From: Campylobacterota bacterium | Lineage (GTDB): Bacteria > Campylobacterota > Campylobacteria > Campylobacterales > Sulfurovaceae | Assembly (NCBI GenBank): GCA_013153345.1 | Contig: JAADEQ010000035.1 | Span: 1-6,951 of the forward strand | Length of the DNA: 6,951 nt | Direction: 5' to 3' | Part shown: positions 1 through 6,308 of the stretch, in pieces | Position numbering within the stretch: the stretch's first letter is position 1 | Layout: each line of letters opens with the position of its first letter | The notes under the pieces: generated by a model | Database searches by the model: none | What the model was told of the DNA's origin: nothing | The model's input: the letters and a program-made list of their open reading frames with translations, nothing else | Program-made: the position numbers and the translations under genes

Positions 1-330
1 GCCTATCCAAAAGGAGCAGTTTATTGTGCTACAAAAGCTGCAGTTCACTCTTTAGGTGAAGGAATGAATGCAGATTTATATGGCACAAATGTAAAAGTAA
101 CAACAATTGCTCCAGGAGCAGTTGAGACAAACTTTTCAAATATTCGCTTTAAAGGAGATGAAAATAGAGCTAAGGATGTATATAAGGGCTTTGAGCCACT
201 AAGAGCAATTGATATTGCAAATGTAATAATAAATACTTTAAATACTCCACCTCATGTAAATATTCAATATATAGATATTATGCCAACAGCTCAAAGAAAT
301 CCATATCTTTTATATAAAGAAGAGAATTAG
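1..330 (+). CDS. Short-chain dehydrogenase/reductase (SDR), YdfG-like, 5'-truncated by window edge
   Basis: The reading frame is open from base 1 to the TAG at 328-330, giving the last 109 residues of a protein whose N-terminus lies outside the window. The fragment begins just before the SDR catalytic motif YxxxK (Tyr8 and Lys12 of the fragment, context AVYCATKAA). It then has the PG motif (Pro38-Gly39) followed by VET, and the segment FSNIRFKGDENRAKDVYKG. That segment resembles NADP-dependent 3-hydroxy acid / serine dehydrogenases of the YdfG type. Such cytoplasmic enzymes oxidise or reduce small hydroxy acids with NAD(P)(H). The Rossmann nucleotide-binding Gly motif and catalytic Ser are upstream of the window, so cofactor preference cannot be judged. 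It is separated from the next gene by a hairpin and a promoter, so it probably belongs to a different transcription unit. The SDR call is firm; the YdfG-like substrate class is a similarity judgement. Confidence 0.88.
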   Translation, partial: AYPKGAVYCATKAAVHSLGEGMNADLYGTNVKVTTIAPGAVETNFSNIRFKGDENRAKDVYKGFEPLRAIDIANVIINTLNTPPHVNIQYIDIMPTAQRNPYLLYKEEN

Positions 331-340
331 ATTAAAATAT

Positions 341-367
341 GGGACTTTGTTTCTTATGGTCCCTTTT
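341..367 (+). terminator. Probable rho-independent terminator after the SDR gene
   Basis: GGGAC (341-345) pairs perfectly with GTCCC (359-363) around a 13-base loop, and TTTT follows at 364-367. AAAA at 334-337 could also pair with that TTTT across a small bulge. The hairpin starts 10 bases after the SDR stop and precedes the suf promoter. The stem is short and the T-run modest, so efficiency is uncertain. Confidence 0.6.
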
Positions 368-378
368 GCTATTTAATT

Positions 379-464
379 AAGATAAAATTTCTCCTATTTT
401 AATAAAAAGTGTGCTAAAATCCTTGACATATAGTGGTTGTTTTGTTATAAAGAAAGATAAAATT
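379..464 (+). repeat. 11-base direct repeat AAGATAAAATT flanking the suf promoter
   Basis: AAGATAAAATT occurs at 379-389 and again at 454-464, start to start 75 bases apart. The first copy lies upstream of the -35 box. The second overlaps the expected transcription start of the suf operon. The arrangement would suit a pair of operator sites, but the motif is AT-rich and could recur by chance in this genome. No regulator family is assigned. Confidence 0.35.
423..451 (+). promoter_or_regulatory. Sigma-70 promoter for the suf operon
   Basis: A consensus -35 box TTGACA (423-428) is followed after exactly 17 bases by TATAAA (446-451), a near-consensus -10 box. Transcription would start near 457-459, giving a 5' leader of about 25 bases before the sufB ATG at 483. 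A ribosome binding site AAGGG (472-476) sits 6 bases before that ATG. No Rrf2/IscR-type palindrome is evident, so the sequence does not show how iron or oxidative stress might control it. Confidence 0.75.
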
Positions 465-482
465 AACTAATAAGGGTTTGTT

Positions 483-1922
483 ATGGCACAAGAGGAAGTA
501 AATAAGGCCATTAGCGGGGAGTATAAGCTTGGTTTTGAGATAGATATTGAAGAGGATAAGGTTCCACCAGGGCTTAATGAGGATATCATTAGATTTATAT
601 CAAAAAAGAAAAATGAGCCAGAGTGGATGACAGAGCTAAGACTTAAAGCATATAGGAAGTGGCTAACAATGGAAGAGCCTCATTGGGCTAAGCTTGATTA
701 TGAGCCAATAGATTATCAAGCAATCTCATATTATGCAGCTCCAAAAAAGGGGGTTGATTCATTAGATGAGGTAGACCCTAAAATTTTAGAGGCATATAAT
801 AAGCTTGGAATTCCACTTGAGGAGCAAAAGCAACTTGCAGGAGTTAAGGTTGCAGTTGATGCGGTTGTTGATTCAGTCTCAGTTAAGACAACCTATCAAG
901 AGGAGCTAAAAAAGCTTGGAATTATATTTTGCTCAATTAGTGAGGCAATAAGAGACTATCCTGAGCTTGTTAAAAAGTATATGTTTAGTGTTGTTCCAAT
1001 GAATGATAACTTTTTTGCGGCCCTAAATTCAGCGGTATTTACAGATGGAACATTTGTATATATTCCAAAAGGGGTAAGATGCCCTATGGAGCTAAGTACC
1101 TATTTTAGAATTAATGCAATAAATACTGGGCAGTTTGAAAGAACCTTAATTATTGCAGATGAGGGAAGCTATGTTAGCTATAATGAAGGGTGCTCTGCTC
1201 CAATGAGAGATGAGAATCAGCTTCATGCTGCAGTAGTTGAGCTAATTGCCCTCAAAGATGCAGAAATTAAATACTCTACCATTCAAAATTGGTATCCTGG
1301 AGATGAAGAGGGAAGAGGTGGAATATATAATTTTGTAACAAAAAGAGGACTTTGCGAAGGAGAGAACTCAAAAATCTCTTGGACTCAAGTAGAAACAGGC
1401 TCAAGCATTACTTGGAAATATCCAAGCTGTATTTTAAAAGGTGATAACTCTGTTGGAGAGTTTTACTCAGTTGCAATTACAACTCTTGCCCAACAAGCAG
1501 ATACCGGAACAAAGATGATTCATATTGGAAAAAACACCACCTCTACTATAATCTCTAAAGGAATTAGTGCTATGAAGGGGCAAAACACCTATAGAGGGCT
1601 TGTTAAGTTTTACTCTTCAGCTAAGGGTGCAAGAAATTATAGTGAGTGTGATTCACTCTTAATTGGAGATAAGTGCGGCGCGCACACTTTTCCATATTTA
1701 GAGAGCAAGGATAGCGAGGGTCAAATTGAGCATGAGGCAACTACAACTAAAATTAGTGATGAGCAGCTATTTTATCTGCGTCAAAGAGGAATTAGTGAAG
1801 AGGATGCAGTAAGTATGATTGTGCATGGATTTTGTAAAGAGGTATTTAATCAGCTGCCAATGGAGTATGCAGTTGAAGCAAGAGCACTATTAAATTTAAC
1901 ATTAGAAGGAAGTGTAGGATGA
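483..1922 (+). CDS. sufB: SufB, Fe-S cluster scaffold subunit of the SufBC2D complex
   Basis: This 479-residue protein (E. coli SufB is 495) matches SufB nearly end to end. Landmarks include NEPEWM near the N-terminus, [59 protein letters not shown] and CGAHTFPY. SufB is the cytoplasmic beta-helix scaffold that receives persulfide sulfur from SufE and, with SufD and the SufC ATPase, assembles [4Fe-4S] clusters. Cys389 in NYSECDS aligns with E. coli Cys405, the essential sulfur entry residue. EHE at 416-418 aligns with E. coli 432-434, which includes the cluster-site Glu434. Cys237 (EGCSAP) is also conserved. The N-terminal Cys-rich CGNCDDTC segment of E. coli SufB is absent. The start is supported by AAGGG six bases upstream. 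It is the first gene of the operon and its stop overlaps the sufC start (ATGA). Confidence 0.97.
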   Translation: MAQEEVNKAISGEYKLGFEIDIEEDKVPPGLNEDIIRFISKKKNEPEWMTELRLKAYRKWLTMEEPHWAKLDYEPIDYQAISYYAAPKKGVDSLDEVDPKILEAYNKLGIPLEEQKQLAGVKVAVDAVVDSVSVKTTYQEELKKLGIIFCSISEAIRDYPELVKKYMFSVVPMNDNFFAALNSAVFTDGTFVYIPKGVRCPMELSTYFRINAINTGQFERTLIIADEGSYVSYNEGCSAPMRDENQLHAAVVELIALKDAEIKYSTIQNWYPGDEEGRGGIYNFVTKRGLCEGENSKISWTQVETGSSITWKYPSCILKGDNSVGEFYSVAITTLAQQADTGTKMIHIGKNTTSTIISKGISAMKGQNTYRGLVKFYSSAKGARNYSECDSLLIGDKCGAHTFPYLESKDSEGQIEHEATTTKISDEQLFYLRQRGISEEDAVSMIVHGFCKEVFNQLPMEYAVEARALLNLTLEGSVG

Positions 1923-2668
1923 GTAAGTTAGAGATTAAAAACCTAAAAGCAAAAATTGGAGATAAAGAGATTTTAAAAGGGCTTGATTTAGCTCTTGAAG
2001 AAGGAAAAGTGCACGTTATTATGGGGCCAAATGGAGCTGGAAAATCGACTCTATCAAAAGCAATTGTAGGTCATTATGATATTAATGTAACTGATGGGAA
2101 GATTATTTTTAAAGGAAAAGATATTACCAATGAAGAGCCAGAGATTAGAGCATTAGAGGGGCTATTTTTAAGTTTTCAACATCCTGTTGAGATTCCAGGA
2201 GTTAATAATGCATATTTTTTAAGAACTGCAGTTAATGCAAAAAGAAGATATGAAGGAAAAGAGGAGCTAAATGCAGCAGAGTTTTTAAGAGAGATGAGAG
2301 AGATTGCAAAAGAGATTGGCCTAAAGCCTGAGCTTTTAAATCGCTCTTTAAATGTTGGATTTAGTGGGGGAGAGAAGAAAAGAAATGAAGTATTGCAGAT
2401 GATGATGCTAAAGCCAGATGTAATTATTTTAGATGAGATTGATAGTGGACTTGATATTGATGCACTAAAAGATGTTAGTAAAGGAATTAATAAGCTAAGA
2501 GATGGCAAAAGAAGCTTTTTAATAATAACGCACTATAGCAGAATTTTAGATTATGTAAAGCCAGATTATATTCATATTTTAATGGATGGAAAAGTGGTAA
2601 AAACTGCAGGCCCTGAGCTTGTTGAAAAACTTGAAAAAGAGGGTTATAGCTCTTTTGAGGAGAAGTGA
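1919..2668 (+). CDS. sufC: SufC, ATPase subunit of the SUF Fe-S assembly complex
   Basis: This is an ABC-type ATPase of 249 residues (E. coli SufC 248). It has Walker [10 protein letters not shown] at 36-44 with Lys42, a Q-loop Gln87 ([10 protein letters not shown]), the SufC-type signature [10 protein letters not shown] with SGGE at 149-152, and Walker B ILDE with Asp172-Glu173. The D-loop is SGLDIDAL and the H-loop is His205 (IITHYSRIL). Lys42, Glu173 and His205 correspond to E. coli Lys40, Glu171 and His203. SufC is cytoplasmic and has no membrane partner. ATP-driven dimerisation remodels the SufB-SufD interface so the cluster can form. The gene overlaps sufB by 4 bases, so translation is probably coupled. 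AAGGA at 1906-1910 lies 8 bases before the ATG. Every catalytic motif is intact. Confidence 0.97.
   Translation: MSKLEIKNLKAKIGDKEILKGLDLALEEGKVHVIMGPNGAGKSTLSKAIVGHYDINVTDGKIIFKGKDITNEEPEIRALEGLFLSFQHPVEIPGVNNAYFLRTAVNAKRRYEGKEELNAAEFLREMREIAKEIGLKPELLNRSLNVGFSGGEKKRNEVLQMMMLKPDVIILDEIDSGLDIDALKDVSKGINKLRDGKRSFLIITHYSRILDYVKPDYIHILMDGKVVKTAGPELVEKLEKEGYSSFEEK
2658..2662 (+). promoter_or_regulatory. Ribosome binding site that decides the sufD start
   Basis: AGGAG lies 5 bases before the ATG at 2668 but only 2 bases before an in-frame GTG at 2665. Normal spacing favours the ATG, which overlaps the sufC stop by a single base (TGATG). Confidence 0.7.
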
Positions 2669-3903
2669 TGAGAGTTGATATTTTAAATGCGCTTGATAGC
2701 AACGGGATATTAAAAGAGTGCAAAGCAAGCTCTTTAAAAAAGCATATTGCAAATAGACTTTATGAGGTAAAGATTCCAACAAAAAAGAGTGAAAAGTATA
2801 GATATTTTGATATTGAGGATTTTACCTCTAAAGATTTAGAGGTAGTTAGCACCTCAAAAGATAAATTTAAGCAGCAAGGAAAGAGTTTAGTAATAGAAGA
2901 TGGCGAGGTAGTATCTGCGCCAGAGGGGGTTGAGGTTGAGATTGGCGAGTTTTTAGATGTTGATAATGACCATTTTGATGGGTTATACTACTTAAATCAT
3001 CTATTAACTCAAAATGCAATTATTTTAAGAGTTAAAAGAGATATCTCTTTTAATATAAAGCATATTTTTAATAAAGAAGAGGTTTTTTTAAATTATAGAG
3101 TAGTAATCTTTATTGATGCAAATAGTTTTGTAGAAATCTATGAGAGTATTGAGGCAAACTCAAAAGATTCTCAAATTCTTAGTGGATATGATATATTTTT
3201 ATCAAGAGATGCAAATTTAAAGTTTTTTAAAAATCAAACTTTAAATGAAAATAGCTCTTTGCCTATTTTTACAAACTATTTTAAAGTTGATTCAAATGCT
3301 ACTTTTAAATATGGAACATTTGATTTTGCAAAAAGTAGCGGTTTAAATCTTTTTAAGAGCGAGTTGCACTCAAATAGCTCATTTAATGCTATGCATCTTT
3401 TGTTTACTACCTCAGAGATTAAGGCTGGAACAATTAGTGAGATTGTTCACCTTGATAAGAGTTCAAAAAGCAATCAAATGGCAAAAAATATCTTAACAAA
3501 TGGCTCAAGAGGGATTTTTGATGCATTAATAAGAGTTACAAAAGCGGCTAAATATACTTCAGCTCACCAAAACTCAAAAGCAATTTTGCTTGATTCAAAA
3601 TCATATATGGCAAGTAAGCCGCAACTTGAGATTTATATTGATGAGCTTGAGGCAAGCCATGGCTCAACAACGGGGCAGCTTGATGAGAATGCTTTGTTTT
3701 ATCTAAGAAGCAGAGGGATTAATAAGGCTGAGGCAGTAAAGATGCTAATTTTAGCTTTTGCAAATGAGGCAATTGAGTTTGTTGATAATAAAGAGATTGC
3801 AAACCATATTTATGTTGATTTTGAAAAAGCTTATTATGGAAGTAGCGATATTGAGTGTATAAAAACATGCCATGAGTGTGAAGATATGATATTAGGAAGC
3901 TGA
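2668..3903 (+). CDS. sufD: SufD, scaffold subunit of the SufBC2D complex, with a Cys-rich C-terminal tail
   Basis: This 411-residue protein (E. coli SufD 423) carries the N-terminal SufD signature IPTKKSEKYRYFDIEDF (37-53). Its C-terminal core runs ASHGSTTGQLDENALFYLRSRGINKAEAVKMLI (from about residue 329). SufD pairs with SufB in the cytoplasmic scaffold and is needed for iron acquisition and cluster assembly. His331 aligns with E. coli His360, the SufB-SufD interface residue implicated in cluster formation. The residue equivalent to E. coli Cys358 is Ala329. The middle of the protein is more divergent and rich in Asn, Lys and Ser, as usual for SufD. It ends in an odd tail, C397-x3-C401-H-x-C404, which holds three of the protein's four cysteines. 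An in-frame GTG one codon earlier is possible, but ribosome-site spacing favours the ATG. It overlaps sufC by 1 base and ends 1 base before sufE. Confidence 0.95.
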   Translation: MRVDILNALDSNGILKECKASSLKKHIANRLYEVKIPTKKSEKYRYFDIEDFTSKDLEVVSTSKDKFKQQGKSLVIEDGEVVSAPEGVEVEIGEFLDVDNDHFDGLYYLNHLLTQNAIILRVKRDISFNIKHIFNKEEVFLNYRVVIFIDANSFVEIYESIEANSKDSQILSGYDIFLSRDANLKFFKNQTLNENSSLPIFTNYFKVDSNATFKYGTFDFAKSSGLNLFKSELHSNSSFNAMHLLFTTSEIKAGTISEIVHLDKSSKSNQMAKNILTNGSRGIFDALIRVTKAAKYTSAHQNSKAILLDSKSYMASKPQLEIYIDELEASHGSTTGQLDENALFYLRSRGINKAEAVKMLILAFANEAIEFVDNKEIANHIYVDFEKAYYGSSDIECIKTCHECEDMILGS

Positions 3904-3904
3904 G

Positions 3905-4333
3905 ATGGAAACAATTAAAGATGTAATAAATAGATATAAAGAGGACTTTTCTTTATTTGATGATGCAAACTCAAAGCTTGAGTATATTTTTGATTTAGGA
4001 AAAAAACATAAGAGTTTGCCAGATGAGCTAAAAAATGAAAAAACATTTATCCAAGGGTGTGCCTCTCCTGCTTGGCTTGTTGCAAGATGTGAAGATGGCA
4101 AGCTTATTTTAGAAGGAGAGGGCACAAGCGAGATGGCAAAAGGGATGCTTACTCTTTTGCTTGATATTTTTAGCAATAAGGAAGTGGAAGATATATTAAA
4201 TTTTAATCCAAAAGAGCTAAATGAGCTTGGAATTATTGAGCTACTAAGTCCTGTTAGGCAACAAAGCCTTGAGGCATTTTTAAAAAAAGTTTATGAGTAT
4301 GCAAAAGCTTGCAAGGAAGGGAAATTATCATGA
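3905..4333 (+). CDS. sufE: SufE-family sulfur transfer protein
   Basis: This small cytoplasmic protein of 142 residues (E. coli SufE 138) carries the diagnostic active-site segment IQGCASPAWL. Cys52 is the sulfur acceptor (Cys51 in E. coli), and GKKHKSLPDELK precedes it as in the family. The C-terminal half has GLIELL-like GIIELLSPVRQQSLEAFLKKVYEYA, typical of SufE. SufE takes persulfide sulfur from a cysteine desulfurase, usually SufS, and passes it to SufB. No desulfurase gene is present here, so its partner lies elsewhere. The gene starts 1 base after the sufD stop, with AGGAAG (3894-3899) 5 bases upstream. Its end overlaps the next gene by 4 bases. A CsdE-like role is formally possible, but the suf operon context supports SufE. 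Confidence 0.95.
   Translation: METIKDVINRYKEDFSLFDDANSKLEYIFDLGKKHKSLPDELKNEKTFIQGCASPAWLVARCEDGKLILEGEGTSEMAKGMLTLLLDIFSNKEVEDILNFNPKELNELGIIELLSPVRQQSLEAFLKKVYEYAKACKEGKLS
4313..4321 (+). promoter_or_regulatory. Ribosome binding site that decides the sufT start
   Basis: The purine run AAGGAAGGG, inside the sufE 3' end, lies 8 bases before the ATG at 4330. A TTG further upstream at 4309 is in frame but precedes this site, so it is unlikely to be the start. Confidence 0.7.
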
Positions 4334-4677
4334 AAGATTTAAGAGAAGTAACGCCCCAGCAGACTAAAGAAAGAGTAATTGAAGAGCTAAAAAAGATATA
4401 TGATCCAGAGATTCCAGTTAATATTTATGATTTGGGGCTAATTTATGATGTTGATTGCTGGAAGGATGATGTTACAAAGCTAAATAACTGCAAAGTTTTA
4501 ATGACTCTAACCTCTCCAACTTGCTCAATGAGTGATGTTATAGTAGATTTAGTAAAATCGATTCCAAGCAGAATGGATGGGGATTTATATGAGCTTGATG
4601 TTGAGCTAACCTTTGATCCGCCTTGGGATCAGAGCAAAATGAGCGATGAGGCAAAACTTCAACTTGGGCTTTTATAG
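4330..4677 (+). CDS. sufT: SufT, MIP18/DUF59-family Fe-S cluster assembly protein
   Basis: The protein has 115 residues and the DUF59 (MIP18) fold signature. DPEIPVNIYDLGLIY starts at Asp25, MTLTSPTC contains Cys65, the conserved reactive cysteine, and FDPPWD has Pro97-Pro98-Trp99. The ending MSDEAKLQLGLL is typical of the SUF-linked subfamily. SufT proteins assist maturation or delivery of Fe-S clusters to target proteins in the cytoplasm; the exact chemistry is not settled. It is the last gene of the suf operon, overlapping sufE by ATGA. Two extra cysteines, Cys43 and Cys54, bracket a short insertion (DCWKDDVTKLNNC) between the first two conserved blocks. The related PaaD proteins of phenylacetate pathways share the fold but not this context. 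Confidence 0.93.
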   Translation: MKDLREVTPQQTKERVIEELKKIYDPEIPVNIYDLGLIYDVDCWKDDVTKLNNCKVLMTLTSPTCSMSDVIVDLVKSIPSRMDGDLYELDVELTFDPPWDQSKMSDEAKLQLGLL

Positions 4678-4716
4678 CCCCTTATGACTTTTTTTCTTTA
4701 GCTTTTTGGGCTATAA
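4666..4716 (+). terminator. Nested inverted repeats at the end of the suf operon, probable terminator
   Basis: AGCCC at 4676-4680 can pair in two exclusive ways. With GGGCT at 4666-4670 it forms a 5-bp stem with a 5-base loop spanning the sufT stop, with a run of seven T 8 bases further on (4689-4695). As part of TTATAGCCC (4672-4680) it pairs perfectly over 9 bp with GGGCTATAA (4708-4716), with TTTCTTTT following. Either hairpin could end suf transcription. The second contains the -10 box of the next gene. Confidence 0.55.
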
Positions 4717-4717
4717 T
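4712..4717 (+). promoter_or_regulatory. -10 box TATAAT for the downstream nuclease gene, possibly leaderless
   Basis: A perfect TATAAT is preceded by T-rich tracts (4689-4699 and 4703-4707) and lacks a recognisable -35 box, the pattern described for housekeeping promoters of Campylobacter and Helicobacter. The usual 6-8 base distance puts the transcription start at or next to the ATG at 4725. No Shine-Dalgarno sequence is visible before that ATG, consistent with a leaderless mRNA. Confidence 0.55.
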
Positions 4718-4724
4718 TTCTTTT

Positions 4725-6308
4725 ATGAAAAAGTTAATATTAAGTTTACTAATACCTTTTATTATTTTTGGTAAAGATTTAAAGATTGCCACTTATAATG
4801 TTAATAATCTCTTTGATACGGTCTATAATAAGACAGAGTATGATAGCTATATTCCAAATACCCATAATTGGAATAGGTCAACTCTTAGAAAGAAGCTAAA
4901 AAATATTGCTCAAGTTATTTGTGAGTTGGATGCTGATGTTGTTGGACTTCAAGAGATTGAGAATAAAAATGCTTTAAATCTGCTATTAAAAGAGCTAAAT
5001 AGAAGAGGGTGTAAATATAGATATAGTGCAATTACAAATAAGAAAAAATCTGCAATTCAAGTTGCATTAATCTCAAAGGTGCCTATTAAAAGAACAAAAG
5101 AGATTATTGTAACAAGAAGGTTTAGTGATAGAAATATTTTAGAGGTTGAATTAAAGACAAATCCATCTTTAACTATTTTTGTTAATCACTGGCGCTCTCA
5201 AAAGGCTGAGGAGAAAGCTAGAGTTAGGTCTGCAAAGGCTTTAATTGAGAGGATAAAAAAGCTTCCAAAAGGAAAAGAGTATATTATATTAGGAGATTTT
5301 AATAGCGAGTATAATGAGTGTATTAAAAAGCCTGAGCTAAAGATTTGTGGAATTGATACTATATTAAGAACTACATATAAAAGACGCCTTATTGGTCTAA
5401 AAGATAAGCCAGCTCTTTCTATATATCACTATAATTTATGGAGTGAGCTTCCTCCTTATCAGAGGTGGAGTTATGATAGATATGGTAAAAAGAGTGCTCT
5501 TGATTCAATTATTATCTCTCCTACTTTAAATGATAAGAAAGGGTGGAGATATAAGAGGGGAAGCTTTAAGGTATTTAAGAGAAAGTATCTATTTAAGGGC
5601 TCTTCGTCAAGGCTTAATAGGTGGGAGTATAAATCTTCAAAACATAAAGGAAAAGGCTACTCTGACCATCTGCCACTTTATGCAATATTTACTAATGGAA
5701 AAAGAGAGCTTAAATATGAGAGTTGGTTGGATAAATTTTGGAAGATGATTATTCCTGAAGTTAAAGAGAAAGAGAAGTTAGAAGAGATAACACTTAAGGA
5801 GTTAAAAAAGGTAAGCTCTTTAAAGGCTCCTCGTCTCTTAAAAAATGTATGTGTAGTATATAAGAGGGGAGATTTTGGAATTATTAAATCCTCTTTGCGC
5901 TCTCCTAGTTTGACGCTGTATAAGAGTGCTGGGGAGTTAAGGGAGGGTAGATGTTATGATTTGAAGGTTAAGAGAAAAAAGAGATATTTTAAACTAGATG
6001 AGATTACTGATTTGGAGGTGGTTAAAAAAAGAGGAAGGATTAATGTTGATAAGTTTATAAAAAATTTTAAGCTCTCGATGTTAAAAGAGAAAAATATTGG
6101 AGAGATTGTAAAAAATATTAGGGGAGAGTATAAGAGGGGATATTTAAAGATTGGAAATAGAAAAGTCAAGTTATATGTGAAAGAGAAAAAAAGAGGTCTA
6201 TTAAGAAGTGGAAATAAGCTGATAATAAAAAGAGCTCAAATTGGATATTATAAAGGTAAATTAGAGTTGATAGTGCATTCGCTAAAAGATATTAAAAAGG
6301 AGGAGTGA
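4725..6308 (+). CDS. Exported endonuclease/exonuclease/phosphatase-fold protein with basic C-terminal extension
   Basis: The protein has 527 residues. Residues 1-16 (MKK, then a hydrophobic stretch ending IFG) look like a signal peptide, implying action in the periplasm or outside. Residues about 18-323 carry the complete DNase I-like (EEP) catalytic set: ATYNVNN (Asn25/Asn27), LQEIEN (Glu77), VNHWRS (His155), GDFN (Asp191, Asn193), ALDS (Asp260) and SDHLP (Asp314-His315). These metal-dependent enzymes cut phosphodiester or phosphomonoester bonds. The VNHWRSQ form resembles extracellular nucleases. After a charged linker (about 330-365), residues about 370-435 and 455-520 look like two OB-type beta-barrel segments, each with a YKRG motif; this is an inference from pattern. 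The extension is strikingly Lys/Arg-rich, suiting a nucleic-acid ligand. DNA, RNA or a phospholipid could be the substrate. It shares its transcript with hemJ, whose ATG overlaps its stop. Confidence 0.85.
   Translation: MKKLILSLLIPFIIFGKDLKIATYNVNNLFDTVYNKTEYDSYIPNTHNWNRSTLRKKLKNIAQVICELDADVVGLQEIENKNALNLLLKELNRRGCKYRYSAITNKKKSAIQVALISKVPIKRTKEIIVTRRFSDRNILEVELKTNPSLTIFVNHWRSQKAEEKARVRSAKALIERIKKLPKGKEYIILGDFNSEYNECIKKPELKICGIDTILRTTYKRRLIGLKDKPALSIYHYNLWSELPPYQRWSYDRYGKKSALDSIIISPTLNDKKGWRYKRGSFKVFKRKYLFKGSSSRLNRWEYKSSKHKGKGYSDHLPLYAIFTNGKRELKYESWLDKFWKMIIPEVKEKEKLEEITLKELKKVSSLKAPRLLKNVCVVYKRGDFGIIKSSLRSPSLTLYKSAGELREGRCYDLKVKRKKRYFKLDEITDLEVVKKRGRINVDKFIKNFKLSMLKEKNIGEIVKNIRGEYKRGYLKIGNRKVKLYVKEKKRGLLRSGNKLIIKRAQIGYYKGKLELIVHSLKDIKKEE
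5550..6140 (+). repeat. Three in-frame copies of TATAAGAGGGGA within the nuclease gene
   Basis: TATAAGAGGGGA occurs at 5550-5561, 5859-5870 and 6129-6140, each in the coding frame. Each encodes Tyr-Lys-Arg-Gly (residues 276-279, 379-382 and 469-472) followed by one residue and an aromatic or aliphatic residue. The last two copies, 90 residues apart, mark equivalent positions of the two putative OB-type segments. The first lies inside the catalytic domain. Confidence 0.6.
6297..6303 (+). promoter_or_regulatory. Strong ribosome binding site that decides the hemJ start
   Basis: AAGGAGG, a near-perfect Shine-Dalgarno sequence, lies 4 bases before the ATG at 6308 and only 1 base before an in-frame GTG at 6305. 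The ATG is the likelier start. This is the strongest ribosome site in the window. Confidence 0.75.

Noticed and set aside
421..440. IscR/Rrf2-type operator overlapping the suf -35 box
   Set aside because: CTTGAC is reminiscent of a half-site, but the opposite side (GTGGTTG) does not complete a palindrome.
2176..2782. Three minus-strand open frames across sufC and the sufD start
   Set aside because: They lie antisense to SufC and SufD, whose motifs are complete. Their low-complexity Ser/Phe/Leu-rich translations are typical shadows of AT-rich genes.
3084..3090. Phase-variable homopolymer in sufD (seven T), with similar A or T runs elsewhere
   Set aside because: The tracts are short and ordinary for this base composition. 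No long G or C tract, the usual contingency locus in Campylobacterota, is present.
3856..3879. Reading the SufD tail as a radical SAM CX3CX2C motif
   Set aside because: The spacing matches, but it sits in the last 15 residues with no TIM-barrel domain around it, so radical SAM chemistry is not supported.
3892..4176. Minus-strand 94-codon open frame over sufE
   Set aside because: It is antisense to a complete SufE and has no recognisable motif or ribosome site.
5530..5748. Plus-strand 72-codon frame inside the nuclease gene
   Set aside because: It is out of frame within the catalytic domain coding sequence, which carries conserved residues here (Asp314-His315).
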